Assembly: GCF_002300555.2 (NCBI RefSeq)
Contig: NZ_NTHN02000002.1
Span: forward strand, 62,001 to 126,000
Length of the DNA stretch: 64,000 nucleotides
Direction of reading: 5' to 3'
Origin: Alloyangia mangrovi
GTDB lineage: Bacteria; Pseudomonadota; Alphaproteobacteria; Rhodobacterales; Rhodobacteraceae
The notes beneath the pieces are model-generated. The model saw nothing but the letters and a program-made list of their open reading frames with translations, was not told where the DNA came from and searched no databases. Shown one piece after another: positions 37,195-46,544 of the stretch; the first letter of the stretch is position 1; every line of letters begins with the position of its first letter. The translations under genes were made by a program, and so were the position numbers.

Positions 37195-38319
37195 ATGGCG
37201 CTGCGCAAGGATGTGGACCCGACGGGTCTCGACGAATTTTCGGTGGTCTTCACGGATCGCTCGCTCAACCACATGTCCGCCGCGTTCCAGGAGGTCATGC
37301 GCGACATCTCTGCGGGGCTGCGCGAGGTCTACGGCGCGGCGGGAATCGCCGTGGTTCCAGGCGGCGGCACCTACGGGATGGAGGCGGTGGCCCGCCAGTT
37401 CGGTCGCGGCGCCAAGGCGCTGGTGGTGCGCAACGGCTGGTTCTCCTTCCGCTGGAGCCAGATCTTCGAGGCCGGCGGCTTCGGTGGCGAGGTCACGGTG
37501 ATGAAGGCGCGCGCCACCGGCAACGGCGCGCAGGCGCCCTTCGCCCCGGCGCCGATCGAGGAGGTCACCGCCAAGATCCGCGAAGAGCAGCCCGACATCG
37601 TCTTCGCCCCGCATGTCGAGACCGCCGCCGGGATCATCCTGCCCGACGACTACGTGACCGCGCTCGCTGCCGCCGCGCATGAGGTCGGCGCGCTGATGGT
37701 GCTCGACTGCATCGCCTCGGGCTGCGCCTGGGTCGACATGAAGGCGACGGGCGTCGACGTGCTGCTGTCCGCGCCGCAGAAGGGCTGGAGTTCGACACCC
37801 TGCGCGGGGCTCGTCATGATGTCCGAGCGCGCTCTGGCGCGTCTGGACGAGACCACCTCGGACAGCTTCGCGCTGGACCTGAAGAAGTGGCGCCAGATCA
37901 CAGCGGCCTATGAGGCGGGCGGCCATGCCTATCACGCCACCATGCCGACCGATGGCCTGCGCATGTTCCGCGACGCGATGAACGAGACCCGCGAGTTCGG
38001 CTTTGCCGAAGCCAAGGCGGCGCAGTTCGAACTGGGCCGCAGGGTGCGTGAGCTGCTCGCGTCCAAAGGGGCCGTTTCGGTCGCCGCCGAGGGCTTCGGT
38101 GCCCCGGGCGTGGTGGTCAGCTACACCTCCGACCCCGAGGTGCAGTCGGGCCGCGCCTTTGCCGCCAAGGGTGCGCAGATCGCCGCAGGTGTACCGCTGC
38201 AGGTGGATGAACCCGCGGGCTTCTCGACCTTCCGTCTCGGCCTCTTCGGCCTCGACAAGCTCAAGGACGTGGACGCCACCGTGGCCCGTCTGGACAAGGT
38301 GCTGGGCGAGGTTCTCTGA
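37195..38319 (+). CDS. Class V aminotransferase (serine/alanine-glyoxylate type)
   Basis: 374 residues from ATG 37195, with the perfect site AAAGGAGGT. The PLP fold is clear: VVPGGGTYGMEAVARQFGRG, VFAPHVETAAGIILPDDYV, MVLDCIASGCAWVDMKATG with the Asp that holds the ring nitrogen, and SAPQKGWSSTPCAG with the Schiff-base Lys. The amino donor cannot be fixed. It lies downstream of two Lrp regulators. Confidence 0.8.
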   Translation: MALRKDVDPTGLDEFSVVFTDRSLNHMSAAFQEVMRDISAGLREVYGAAGIAVVPGGGTYGMEAVARQFGRGAKALVVRNGWFSFRWSQIFEAGGFGGEVTVMKARATGNGAQAPFAPAPIEEVTAKIREEQPDIVFAPHVETAAGIILPDDYVTALAAAAHEVGALMVLDCIASGCAWVDMKATGVDVLLSAPQKGWSSTPCAGLVMMSERALARLDETTSDSFALDLKKWRQITAAYEAGGHAYHATMPTDGLRMFRDAMNETREFGFAEAKAAQFELGRRVRELLASKGAVSVAAEGFGAPGVVVSYTSDPEVQSGRAFAAKGAQIAAGVPLQVDEPAGFSTFRLGLFGLDKLKDVDATVARLDKVLGEVL

Positions 38320-38336
38320 GCCTGCCGCAAGACCCC

Positions 38337-38361
38337 GGGGCGCGCCGAACGGCGCGTCCCC
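38337..38361 (+). terminator. Hairpin after the aminotransferase gene
   Basis: GGGGCGCGCC and GGCGCG-T-CCCC form a ten-base stem with loop GAAC and one bulged T. A weak T-tract (TCTATG) follows, so termination efficiency is uncertain. Confidence 0.45.
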
Positions 38362-38540
38362 TCTATGAAAAAGCCTGTGCTGCGCGGTCGGGCCCCGTAC
38401 CCGGACGTTCCCGCGAGATTGGCCATGGTGGCGGCCAGCAGGATGCCCGACGCCTTTGCCACACGCGCCCGGGCCGCAGCCGCTTGTGCGGGCGCTGCCC
38501 GCATCGTCAGGCAGGAGGGCGGAGCGTGCTGGTAAAGACG

Positions 38541-38586
38541 GTCTGCCCGGCTCGGAACCCCGGAAGCAGGTTCGGACCGGGCAGAC
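38541..38586. other. Long imperfect hairpin of unknown function
   Basis: GTCTGCCCGG at the left pairs perfectly with CCGGGCAGAC at the right; inside, CGGAACC pairs with GGTTCGG around a nine-base loop. There is no T-run, so it is not an ordinary terminator. It could be the core of a small RNA or a protein-binding palindrome. Confidence 0.4.
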
Positions 38587-38756
38587 CTCTGAACCGGGAG
38601 CACGGCGGGACCAAGGAGGCCGTGCTTCGGATCTTGCTCGGAGCTTTGCGGGACGGAAGCTACCCTATGCTCCGGCTGTGAGGATGCATCGAGATTCTCG
38701 ACCAATTGTTGCAGAATGCGAAATTCTGACGCCAAGCAGCGGCAGGGGCGTCCTGG

Positions 38757-40412
38757 TCAACCGAGCTGTGCCATGACCGCCGGATATCGCGCGACGACCT
38801 CTTCCGGGACGGCCTCGGTGCCGAAGCGGCGGCAGACCAGCGCCAGCGGGCTGAGAATCGCGTTGTTGCGGTGCTCTTCGCGGGAAAACAGCCGGGCCGA
38901 GACGTAGTTGGTGTGCATCAGGGTGCCCAGGGCCATGCGGCGAGACATGGCCATGGCGGCAAGGCGGCCGCGCAGCGACGGGCTATAGGGATCGCCGAAC
39001 ATCGGCTCGAAGAAGAGCGGTGCCAGGACGGACACGCTGTAGAGCTGCCGCTTGGCCTCGTCGAGGCCGTCGCGGTTGCCCGAGGCGACGAGGATCTGGC
39101 ATTTGATGGTGAGCGCGTAGAGATGCGATTTGGTCCCGGGCTCGATGAGGTTCAGCGCCTGATCGATACAGGGCAACGCGTCGGGGATCCGGCCCATGTA
39201 GGCTCGGATCTGGGCGATCAGCGGCAAAGAGGCCACCAGAGACAGGCTGGCGCGATGTGCCTCTTCGGCGACCTCGAGGGCAAGTTCGGCGTAGCCGCGA
39301 TCGAGAAAGTGCAGCAGCTTGGCGGCCACGATCGCCTGGTCGGGCCTTTCCTGCACGTAGGGCAGGGCGTCCAGAACCAGGGCCTCGATCTGATCCTCGT
39401 CCTCCCTGCGGTGGTCCACCCCGTCGGCAAAGAGCCTGTGGCCCAGCATGATGTATTTCGTGTGGAGATGCGCAGCATGCATGATCCGGAGGCTCGCGTC
39501 GTCGGGAGAGGCCTCGCGCAATTCGACGATACGGCGCTCTGACTGCCGCCACTCGAGCAGGTAACGGCGGTCGTTCGCATCCGATTTTGCGCTCAGCTTG
39601 GCGATGCTCTCGGTTGGCGAGGCCTCGGCTTTCCATTGCCAGAAACCGGCGGTATACATCGCCACGGGCAGCGGCCCGTCGGCCTCCGTGGCGCTCGCCT
39701 TCGCGTGCCAGGCGTCGTTGAGCAGTCGCCGCACGAAGCGGGGCAGGGCCCCCGTGTCCCCCTGCAGGTCGCTCTGGTCGGTTTCGAGCGTCAGGCGGTT
39801 CATCGCGAGGATGCGGCCGGAACCGCAGAGCTTGACCGCGGCCACGCAGTTAATCTGCCCCGCCTCGGATAAGAAGGTCAGCTCGATCATCTGGCTGGGT
39901 CCGGTTCCGGAGGCACCGGTGCGCACCTGGGCGTCGGGCATGAAGATGACGCTCGGCCCCTCGAGCAGTTCGCCCTTTACGACCTCGTGCAATCGTCGCG
40001 CGAAGCTCTCCGCGCGGGGTCGGAGCGGGCCGAGCAACTCGAGCCCGTTCAGCGGCCCCACGAGCAGGTCGGCGCGGACCGGCTCGCGCAGCATCGCAGG
40101 GGGGCCGGCGACCCAGACGTAGCCCTCGCCGTAGCGGGTGGCGATAAAGCGGGGGCTGCGGGCATTGTCGGACAGCTTGCGGCGCAGGCGGTTGATGACG
40201 AAATCGATGTTGCGCTCGCTGCGGTCGGAGCCGACTTCGGTCAGCGCGTCGAGCAGCATTTCCCGGGTGGCGATGCGGTCCGGATGCCGAGTGAGCAGCG
40301 CGAGCGCGCGGGCCTCGGACCGGGTGAATCGCAGGGTTTCTCCGTCGCCGGTCTGCGCGGATGCGAAATCTTCAGCGAAAGTGAGCGGGCTAAATTGTTC
40401 GGCGTTTGAAAT
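38757..40412 (-). CDS. Winged-helix regulator with helical sensor region, non-AUG start
   Basis: The first ATG (40259) would cut off half of the OmpR-type DNA-binding domain. The same frame stays open to 40460 and restores that domain (LRFTRSEARALALLTRHPDR, then SERNIDFVINRLRRKLSDNA, then RFIATRYGEGYVW), but contains no ATG, GTG or TTG. ATT at 40412, six bases after GGAG, is the best candidate and gives 551 residues; CTG at 40334 is an alternative. Residues about 300-520 look like repeated helices of the TPR kind. Divergent from the barrel gene. Confidence 0.65.
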   Translation of the reverse strand: MSNAEQFSPLTFAEDFASAQTGDGETLRFTRSEARALALLTRHPDRIATREMLLDALTEVGSDRSERNIDFVINRLRRKLSDNARSPRFIATRYGEGYVWVAGPPAMLREPVRADLLVGPLNGLELLGPLRPRAESFARRLHEVVKGELLEGPSVIFMPDAQVRTGASGTGPSQMIELTFLSEAGQINCVAAVKLCGSGRILAMNRLTLETDQSDLQGDTGALPRFVRRLLNDAWHAKASATEADGPLPVAMYTAGFWQWKAEASPTESIAKLSAKSDANDRRYLLEWRQSERRIVELREASPDDASLRIMHAAHLHTKYIMLGHRLFADGVDHRREDEDQIEALVLDALPYVQERPDQAIVAAKLLHFLDRGYAELALEVAEEAHRASLSLVASLPLIAQIRAYMGRIPDALPCIDQALNLIEPGTKSHLYALTIKCQILVASGNRDGLDEAKRQLYSVSVLAPLFFEPMFGDPYSPSLRGRLAAMAMSRRMALGTLMHTNYVSARLFSREEHRNNAILSPLALVCRRFGTEAVPEEVVARYPAVMAQLG

Positions 40413-40583
40413 GGGGCGCTCCGCGATTTCACGAGATTGGTCACATATTCCTGTAGAAATTTACGATTTCTTGGCAATTGCCTTTATGGTAGCACAATCT
40501 ATCGCATTTCTCGTCTTCTTGAACCTGTCGATTTCTGTCCTCGGAATAATAGCGCTTGTTGCCGCAAAGAGAGAGTGCCAAGT

Positions 40584-41790
40584 ATGCCCGCTTCATTCGC
40601 TTTTAGGTTGAATATCATAGCAGTTTTCGTTATATTTTTCATAACGTTAGAACCGCATAGGGCCGCGGCGCAGTCTTTTTTTTGCTGATTTTGTCGTGGA
40701 TCCGGTGACTGGAGTGGATCGCGGCTCGACCTCTCAGGTGCGCAAGGTCGATGAATTCACCGCCGTCGCCACGATTTCGTCCACCGGCTCGGAGCCGATC
40801 GGACGCTACATCGGGTCTCTGGGCATGTCCGTACCATTTTCTACAGAATACGGTAGCCAGATCGATGTTCTCGGGGTGATCGGTGGGCCGGATGTCGACG
40901 GCGGGCTGGAGCTGCGCGCGGGTGGGCTCGGGTATCGGCTTGGACTCGGCATCGGCACGACGGTCTACGTGAACTATGACCACGGCGATTACCAGCTCGG
41001 CACCAACGAGCTGATGCCGCTGGAGGTGAAGGGCGTGCACGAGACGCTGGCACTCGGGCTGCGCCATGTCTGGTTGCTTGGGCAGGACAGGCTGACCGCT
41101 TCGGTCGAGCTGGCGGCAAAGCAGCGTACCGACGAGATGTTGGGGTTCGACGTGACCGACGAGGACCTGCGGCTTCTGCGGATCGGGCTGATGCATGAAA
41201 CCGGCAAGCCCTTTGCCTTCCGCCGCCGACTTGCGCTGTCGGTGACCAAGGGGCTGTCGGGCTTCGGCGCCTCGCTCGCCGGAAACCCGCTGCCGAGTGC
41301 GCGCGGCGTCACGCCGGACTTCCTGCGCGTGGCCTTCAGCGCCGAGGTCTCAATTCCGCTCCCGGGCGCCACCTACGTGAATGGCGGGGTGATTGGTCAG
41401 TTCACCGAGGACAGCCTGCCGGTCACGCAGCGCTGCGGCTATGGCACCAACGCCTATTCGCGCGGCTTTGACCGAAGCTATGTCTTGGCGGACCGCTGCT
41501 TCGGCGGGCGGATCGAGCTTGCGCATGACTTCCAGCCGCCAAGCATGGCCACCGGTGCGCTGCGCCGGACGCAGGGCTTCGTCGGGCTCGACGGCGGACG
41601 GCTGCGCAATATGGGCAGCCCGGTGTTCACCGGTGAGCGAGACGGTTGGTCAAGCGCCAGCTGGGGCGTGCGCACCCTGCAGGGCAACTTCCTCGGAGAG
41701 CTCGCGCTGACGCATGTCACATCCGAGCCCGAGGGTGTCACGCCGCAGGATGAGACACGCCTCTGGTTTCAGGCAGCCTACCAGTTCTGA
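40584..41790 (+). pseudogene. Outer-membrane beta-barrel protein (ShlB/FhaC barrel-like), frameshifted at T8
   Basis: ATG 40584 begins a signal peptide (LNIIAVFVIFFITLEPHRAAAQ). At the eight-T run 40676-40683 the frame runs into a stop; with seven Ts it continues as FADFVVDPVTGVDRGSTSQV into the long frame ending at 41790, about 402 residues. The body alternates beta strands and carries the two-partner-secretion barrel motif (AYSRGFDRSYVLADRCFGGR), ending in Phe (WFQAAYQF). No POTRA domains fit before the barrel, so it is not a complete TpsB. Phase variation or sequencing error are both possible. Confidence 0.6.
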
Positions 41791-41802
41791 CGGCTGCGGG
41801 GA

Positions 41803-43072
41803 TCACCCGACCGCGAAGTCGCGGCGGGTGGCCTCCTTGATCTCGATTGAGAAGCCCGGAGCGGAGCGCCCTGTAGGCCCCGTTCCGCACCACGCAGGGA
41901 GCGGTGAAATGCTCGTGCAGGTGGTCGACGTATTCGGTGCGGCGGTCGTCCTTGGCGCCGCAGACGGCCACATAGTCGATCATGCTCAGGTGCTGGACAT
42001 ACTCGCAAAGCCCGACACCGCCGGCGTGTGGCCAGACCGGCAGCCCGGCCTTCGCGGCCATCAGCTGCACCGCGAAGACCTCGTTGAGCCCGCCGAGGCG
42101 ACAGGCGTCGATTTGCACCACGTCGATGGCGCCGGCGGCGATGAACTGTTTGAACATCACCCGGTTCTGGCACATCTCGCCGGTCGCCACCTTGATCGGG
42201 GCGACCCCCTCGCGGATTGCCTTGTGGCCAAGGATGTCATCGGGGCAAGTCGGCTCTTCGATGAACCAGGGCTTGGCAAAGGACAGGCGGTTCACCCAGT
42301 CGATCGCCTGGGGCACCTCCCAGACCTGGTTGGCGTCGATCATGAGCGTGACCTCGGGCCCCAGCTCCTCGCGGAAGATGGTCAGGCGGCGGATGTCGTC
42401 CTCGACGTCGCGGCCGACCTTCATCTTCACATGGGTAAAGCCCTGTGCCCCCGCCTCGCGGCAGAGTCGCCGCAGCTTGTCATCGGGATAGCCGAGCCAG
42501 CCGGCCGAGGTGGTGTAGCAGGGATACCCTTCCTCGAGCAGGGTGGCGATGCGGGCGGGTTTTCCGCGCGCGGCCTCCTGCAGCAACTCCAGCGCCTGCG
42601 CGCTGTCGAGGAAGTCGGTCATGTAGCGGTAATCGGGAATGCGGGCGAGCTCTTCGGGGCTCATCTCGGACACGAAGCGCCAGACCGGCAGACCGGCCTC
42701 GCGCGCCATCAGGTCCCAGACCGCGTTGACCAGCGCCCCGGTTGCGAGGTGGATGACGCCCTTTTCAGGCCCCACCCAGCGCAGCTGGCTGTCGCCGGTG
42801 ATTTCGCGCCAGAAGGCACCGGGGTTGGCGCGGATATCGTCGGTGTCGCGGCCGATCACCTGTCCCTTCAGCGCTTCGATGGCGGCGACGCAAAGCTCGT
42901 TGCCGCGCCCGATGGTGAAGGTCAGCCCGTGGCCCTCGTGTCCGCCGTCCGTCTCCAAGGTGACATAGGCGGCCGAGTAGACCGGATCGGGGTTCATCGC
43001 GTCGGAGCCGTCAAGCCCGCCTTCCGAGGGGAAGCGCAGGTCCCATGTCCGCAGGCCGGTGATCCGGGTCAT
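41803..43072 (-). pseudogene. L-fuconate dehydratase-like enolase superfamily protein, frameshifted near its end
   Basis: About 422 residues. Dehydrates a sugar acid to its 2-keto-3-deoxy form. Active-site pattern: KxK in HVKMKVGRDVEDD, metal ligands in MIDANQVW and FIEEPTCP, the His in WPHAGGVGLCEYVQH. After NGAY the main frame becomes unrelated and runs on to 41738, into the convergent barrel gene. Dropping one base near 41869-41882 restores the family ending SAPGFSIEIKEATRRDFAVG with a stop at 41803, just past the convergent gene. The start overlaps the MaoC stop. Confidence 0.75.
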
Positions 43073-43524
43073 GCCGCAGCAACCTCTTTCTTTTGCACTA
43101 CGTAGATATGCTCGCAGGCCAGCACCACCTCGCCCTTCTGGTTCAGCACCTGCACCGTCTCGAAGAGCTTGCCGGACTGCGGGCGCTTGGGGTCGTCCTC
43201 CTTGCGGGCGGCTGTGATGCGGGTGCGGATGGTGTCGCCGATGAACACCGGCTTCACGAAGCGCAGCCGGTCGTAGCCGTAGGAGAAGGCCAGCGGGTTG
43301 ATCTCGGTCGCGGTGAGCCCGACCCCGATGGCGAAGATCATCGTGCCATGGGCGATGCGCCCGCCGAACTCGGACTTGGCCATGAACTCGGCGTCCATGT
43401 GGTGCGGGAAGAAATCGCCGGTGTGCCCGGCGTGGACGACGAAATCGGTCTCGGTGATGGTGCGGCCGTAGGTCTCGCGGACCTCGCCGATCTCGATCTC
43501 TTCAAGGTAGCGGGGGCGTTCCAT
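43069..43524 (-). CDS. MaoC-family dehydratase (enoyl-CoA hydratase 2 fold)
   Basis: 151 residues, hot-dog fold. The hydratase motif is TGDFFPHHMDAEFMAKSEFG, with the catalytic Asp and His; IAHGTMIFAIGVGLTATEIN follows. Such enzymes hydrate or dehydrate acyl-CoA thioesters. Being in one operon with a sugar-acid dehydratase, and near a CoA-transferase, points to a CoA-linked step in this pathway. Starts at ATG 43524 and overlaps both neighbours. Confidence 0.8.
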   Translation of the reverse strand: MERPRYLEEIEIGEVRETYGRTITETDFVVHAGHTGDFFPHHMDAEFMAKSEFGGRIAHGTMIFAIGVGLTATEINPLAFSYGYDRLRFVKPVFIGDTIRTRITAARKEDDPKRPQSGKLFETVQVLNQKGEVVLACEHIYVVQKKEVAAA

Positions 43525-44567
43525 CACGGGGTCTCCTGAATGGCGGTCAGCGGCGCGGCGGAGGCGGCATAGCAGGCCTCGACCAGTGCCATGGTGCGCC
43601 AACCGTCGGAGACGGGGGCAATCAGCGCCTCCTCGCCCGCGGCGGCGCGCTGCAGGTTGTGCATGCGGCCGGTGAAGCTCTCGGTGAACCACGAGCCGGT
43701 GAGCGGGATCGTCCGCCAGCCGCTGCCATCGTTGATCTCGAGCACGTCAGGCTCGCCCTTCGGATAGTCGAGGTTGACCCCCAGCTTCATGAAGGCCGCG
43801 CCCTTGGTGCCCGCGACGCGCAGCTCGCAGGCCTGGTGCGGGCGGCCGAAGTCCCAGTCGTGGTTGACCGACAGAAGGCAGCGCAGGTCGGGACCATAGT
43901 CGAGGATCGCCGCGGTGCGAGTCTGGGCGACGGCGTGGCTCGGATGGCCGAGGGTGCGGGCCGAGACTCCCCGCGGCTCGCCGACGAGGTGGCGGATGAG
44001 GTCGAGGTAGTGGATCGAATGCATGGCTATCTCGATCCGCGGCAGTCCCTCGAGGAAGGTCCAGAGGCCCCAGGGCGTGGCCAGAACGCCGTGCATCTCG
44101 ATATCGACCACCTGGCCCAGCAGGCCCTTGTCGATGGCATCCTTCAGCGCGACCGCCATGGGGGCAAATCGCAGCTGGAAGTTCATCGCAGCCAAGAGGT
44201 TTCGCTCGCGGCAGATCCGCAGTACCTCGGTGGCGCCCTCAAGAGTGCTGCCCATGGGCTTCTGGATCAGCACCGCTGCGCCTTCGGGCAGCGTCTCGAG
44301 GATGCCGGCATGAGCATCGGGCGGGGTGGCGAGGTCGAAGACCGCGCCCGGCATCGCAAGCGCCTCGGAGACGGTGAGCGCTCGGGTGCCGTGCTCGGCG
44401 GCCAGCGCCTCGGCCTTGGCACGGTCGGGATCGGTGATGCCCGCCACCTCGTAGCCACCCGCCGCCCAGGCGGGAAGGTGGGCGTCACGCACGATGGAGC
44501 CCGCGCCGAAGATGACGATGGGGCGGCGGACACTCGGCGTGTGCCAGTCCTGTTTGAGTGTGGTCAT
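43524..44567 (-). CDS. Gfo/Idh/MocA family oxidoreductase
   Basis: 347 residues. Rossmann motif IVIFGAGSIVRDAHLPAW, the usual catalytic Lys in IQKPMGSTLEGA (QKP in place of the common EKP), and the second domain with MHSIHYLDLIRHLVG. Would oxidise the sugar with NAD(P), typically to a lactone. Member of the reverse-strand catabolic operon. The exact substrate cannot be fixed. Confidence 0.8.
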   Translation of the reverse strand: MTTLKQDWHTPSVRRPIVIFGAGSIVRDAHLPAWAAGGYEVAGITDPDRAKAEALAAEHGTRALTVSEALAMPGAVFDLATPPDAHAGILETLPEGAAVLIQKPMGSTLEGATEVLRICRERNLLAAMNFQLRFAPMAVALKDAIDKGLLGQVVDIEMHGVLATPWGLWTFLEGLPRIEIAMHSIHYLDLIRHLVGEPRGVSARTLGHPSHAVAQTRTAAILDYGPDLRCLLSVNHDWDFGRPHQACELRVAGTKGAAFMKLGVNLDYPKGEPDVLEINDGSGWRTIPLTGSWFTESFTGRMHNLQRAAAGEEALIAPVSDGWRTMALVEACYAASAAPLTAIQETP

Positions 44568-44576
44568 GGGGCGTCC

Positions 44577-45671
44577 TCAGTCGCGCAGGGTTAGGCCGGT
44601 CTCGGCGTCGAAGAGATGCGCGCGAGAGAGATCAAGATGGAAGCGCAGCAGCTCGCCGCGCTTCACGGAGCGCGGGTTCAGCATCCGCGCGGTCCAGCTC
44701 TGCCCACCGAGCTCGGTGAACAGCAGCGTCTCGTTGCCGAGGGGCTCGGACAGCATCACCGGCAGTTCGCGGCTTTCCACCGCGTGGCCGCTCTCGCTGT
44801 GGATGCCGTGCCCCTCGGGGTAGATGTCATCGGGGCGCAGACCGAGCACAACGCGGCGCCCTTCGGCGACGTGGAAGGCGGTCGGCAGGGGCAGTTCGGT
44901 GCCATCCTCGAGCCGCAGCGCGCGCCCAGCCGTCACCACCGCCTCGGCCATGTTCATCGGCGGCGAGCCGATGAAGCTCGCGACGAAACGCGAGGCGGGT
45001 CGGTTGAACACCTCGTCGGGCGTCCCGACCTGCTCGATCACCCCGCCGCGCATGATGACGATGCGATCCGCAAGGGTCATCGCCTCGATCTGGTCGTGGG
45101 TGACATAGACCACCGTCGAGCCGAGCCGGGCGTGCAGCCGCTTGATCTCGGTGCGCATCTGGCCGCGCAGCTTGGCGTCGAGGTTGGACAGCGGCTCGTC
45201 AAACAGGAACACGTCCGGGTCGCGCACGATGGCGCGCCCCATGGCGACACGCTGGCGCTGGCCGCCCGAAAGCTGCGCCGGGCGGCGCTCCAGCAGAGGC
45301 TCGATCTCGAGGATGCGCGCGGCCTCCTTCACTGCCGTGTCGATGGTCCCGGCGTCGCGCCCGGCGATCTTCAGCGAGAAGCCCATGTTCTCGGCCACCG
45401 TCATGTGCGGGAAGAGCGCATAGCTCTGGAACACCATCGAGATGTTCCGGTCGCGCGGCGGCAGGTCGTTGACCACCCGGTCGCCGATGCGCAGCTGGCC
45501 GCCCGAGATGTCCTCGAGCCCGGCGATCATCCGCAGCGTCGTGGACTTGCCGCAGCCCGAGGGGCCGACCAGCGCGACGAATTCGCCATCGGCGACGTCG
45601 AGGTCGATCCCCTTCACCGCGTGGAAGCCGCCGTATTTCTTGTCGAGGGAGGAAAGTGTCAGCGTGGCCAT
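44577..45671 (-). CDS. Sugar ABC transporter ATP-binding protein (UgpC/MalK type)
   Basis: 364 residues. Walker A GPSGCGKST, Q-loop VFQSYALFPHMT, signature LSGGQRQRVAMGRAIV, Walker B VFLFDEPLSNLD and a His switch THDQIEAM. The C-terminal 120 residues are the MalK-type regulatory TOBE region (VVLGLRPDDIYPEG). It powers import through the two permeases upstream. A cytoplasmic subunit. Confidence 0.9.
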   Translation of the reverse strand: MATLTLSSLDKKYGGFHAVKGIDLDVADGEFVALVGPSGCGKSTTLRMIAGLEDISGGQLRIGDRVVNDLPPRDRNISMVFQSYALFPHMTVAENMGFSLKIAGRDAGTIDTAVKEAARILEIEPLLERRPAQLSGGQRQRVAMGRAIVRDPDVFLFDEPLSNLDAKLRGQMRTEIKRLHARLGSTVVYVTHDQIEAMTLADRIVIMRGGVIEQVGTPDEVFNRPASRFVASFIGSPPMNMAEAVVTAGRALRLEDGTELPLPTAFHVAEGRRVVLGLRPDDIYPEGHGIHSESGHAVESRELPVMLSEPLGNETLLFTELGGQSWTARMLNPRSVKRGELLRFHLDLSRAHLFDAETGLTLRD

Positions 45672-45674
45672 GTC

Positions 45675-46544
45675 TTATCCCTTGATCGCGCCCGAGGTCA
45701 GGCCCGAGACGAGGTGCTTCTGCACCGCGTAAGTCAGAAGAAGCGCCGGGATGATCATCACCACGGCGAGCGCGCACATGCCGCGCCAGTCGATGGTGAA
45801 CTCGGCGGTGTAATCGAGCAGACCCACGGGAAGGGTCTTGCTGTCGGTGGAGCGGGTGAGCTGGCTGGCCAGCGCGAACTCGTTCCACGAGGTGAGGAAG
45901 GCGAAGATGCCGGCGCTGGCGATGCCGGGGCGGGCGAGCGGGAACTCGACCTGCCAGAAGGCCTGCCAGCGGGTGCAGCCGTCGATCTGCGCCGCCTCGG
46001 CCAGATCGCGCGGAACCTGCCGGAAGAAGCCGTCGATCAGCCAGATGGTGAAGGGCACGTTGAGCGCGGTATAGGCGATGATCATGCCCGCGTGGGTGTC
46101 GATGAGCCCGGTCTTGGCGTAGAGGAAGAACAGCGGCAGCGACAGCGCGATGCCGGGCACCGTGCGGGTCAGCATGAGCCCGAGGAACCAGGCCGACTTG
46201 CCCTTGAAGCGGTAGCGCGCGAAGGCGTAGCCGCCGGACATGCCGATCGCCAGCGAGATGATCGTCGAGGTCACCGCGATGATCACCGAGTTGCGGAAAT
46301 ACGAGATCACCGGGATCCCGCCCTGTCCAACGCCCGAGAACATGTCGACATAGGCATCGAAAGACAGCTCGCGCGGGATCCAGACCGGCGGCTTGGCCAT
46401 GATCTCGACCGTTGGCCGCAGCGAGTTGAGCACGATCCAGAGCCCGGGCAGGCAGATGATCAGCATCGAAATGAAGAGCGCCACGTTCAGCGCCCAGGCG
46501 GAGCCGCGCTTCTTCAGCCGTGCGGAGGCATTCGCGTCCATCAC
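45675..46544 (-). CDS. Sugar ABC transporter permease (MalG type)
   Basis: 289 residues with six helices (ALNVALFISMLIICLPGLWI at the N-terminus). The EAA loop that docks to the ATPase is visible as EAAQIDGCTRWQAFWQVEFP followed by LARPGI. Three bases from the ATPase gene; the start overlaps the MalF-type gene. Confidence 0.9.
   Translation of the reverse strand: MMDANASARLKKRGSAWALNVALFISMLIICLPGLWIVLNSLRPTVEIMAKPPVWIPRELSFDAYVDMFSGVGQGGIPVISYFRNSVIIAVTSTIISLAIGMSGGYAFARYRFKGKSAWFLGLMLTRTVPGIALSLPLFFLYAKTGLIDTHAGMIIAYTALNVPFTIWLIDGFFRQVPRDLAEAAQIDGCTRWQAFWQVEFPLARPGIASAGIFAFLTSWNEFALASQLTRSTDSKTLPVGLLDYTAEFTIDWRGMCALAVVMIIPALLLTYAVQKHLVSGLTSGAIKG

Larger units (their letters stand above)
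38320..38756. other. Intergenic stretch with strong RNA structure
   Basis: About 435 bases with no supported gene. It contains the aminotransferase terminator (38337-38361) and an unusual long hairpin at 38541-38586. Open frames across it are GC-rich shadows without ribosome binding sites. Confidence 0.6.

Noticed and set aside
38456-38776. 106-codon forward frame between the aminotransferase and the regulator
   Set aside because: No start context, no motifs, and it crosses the strong hairpin at 38541.
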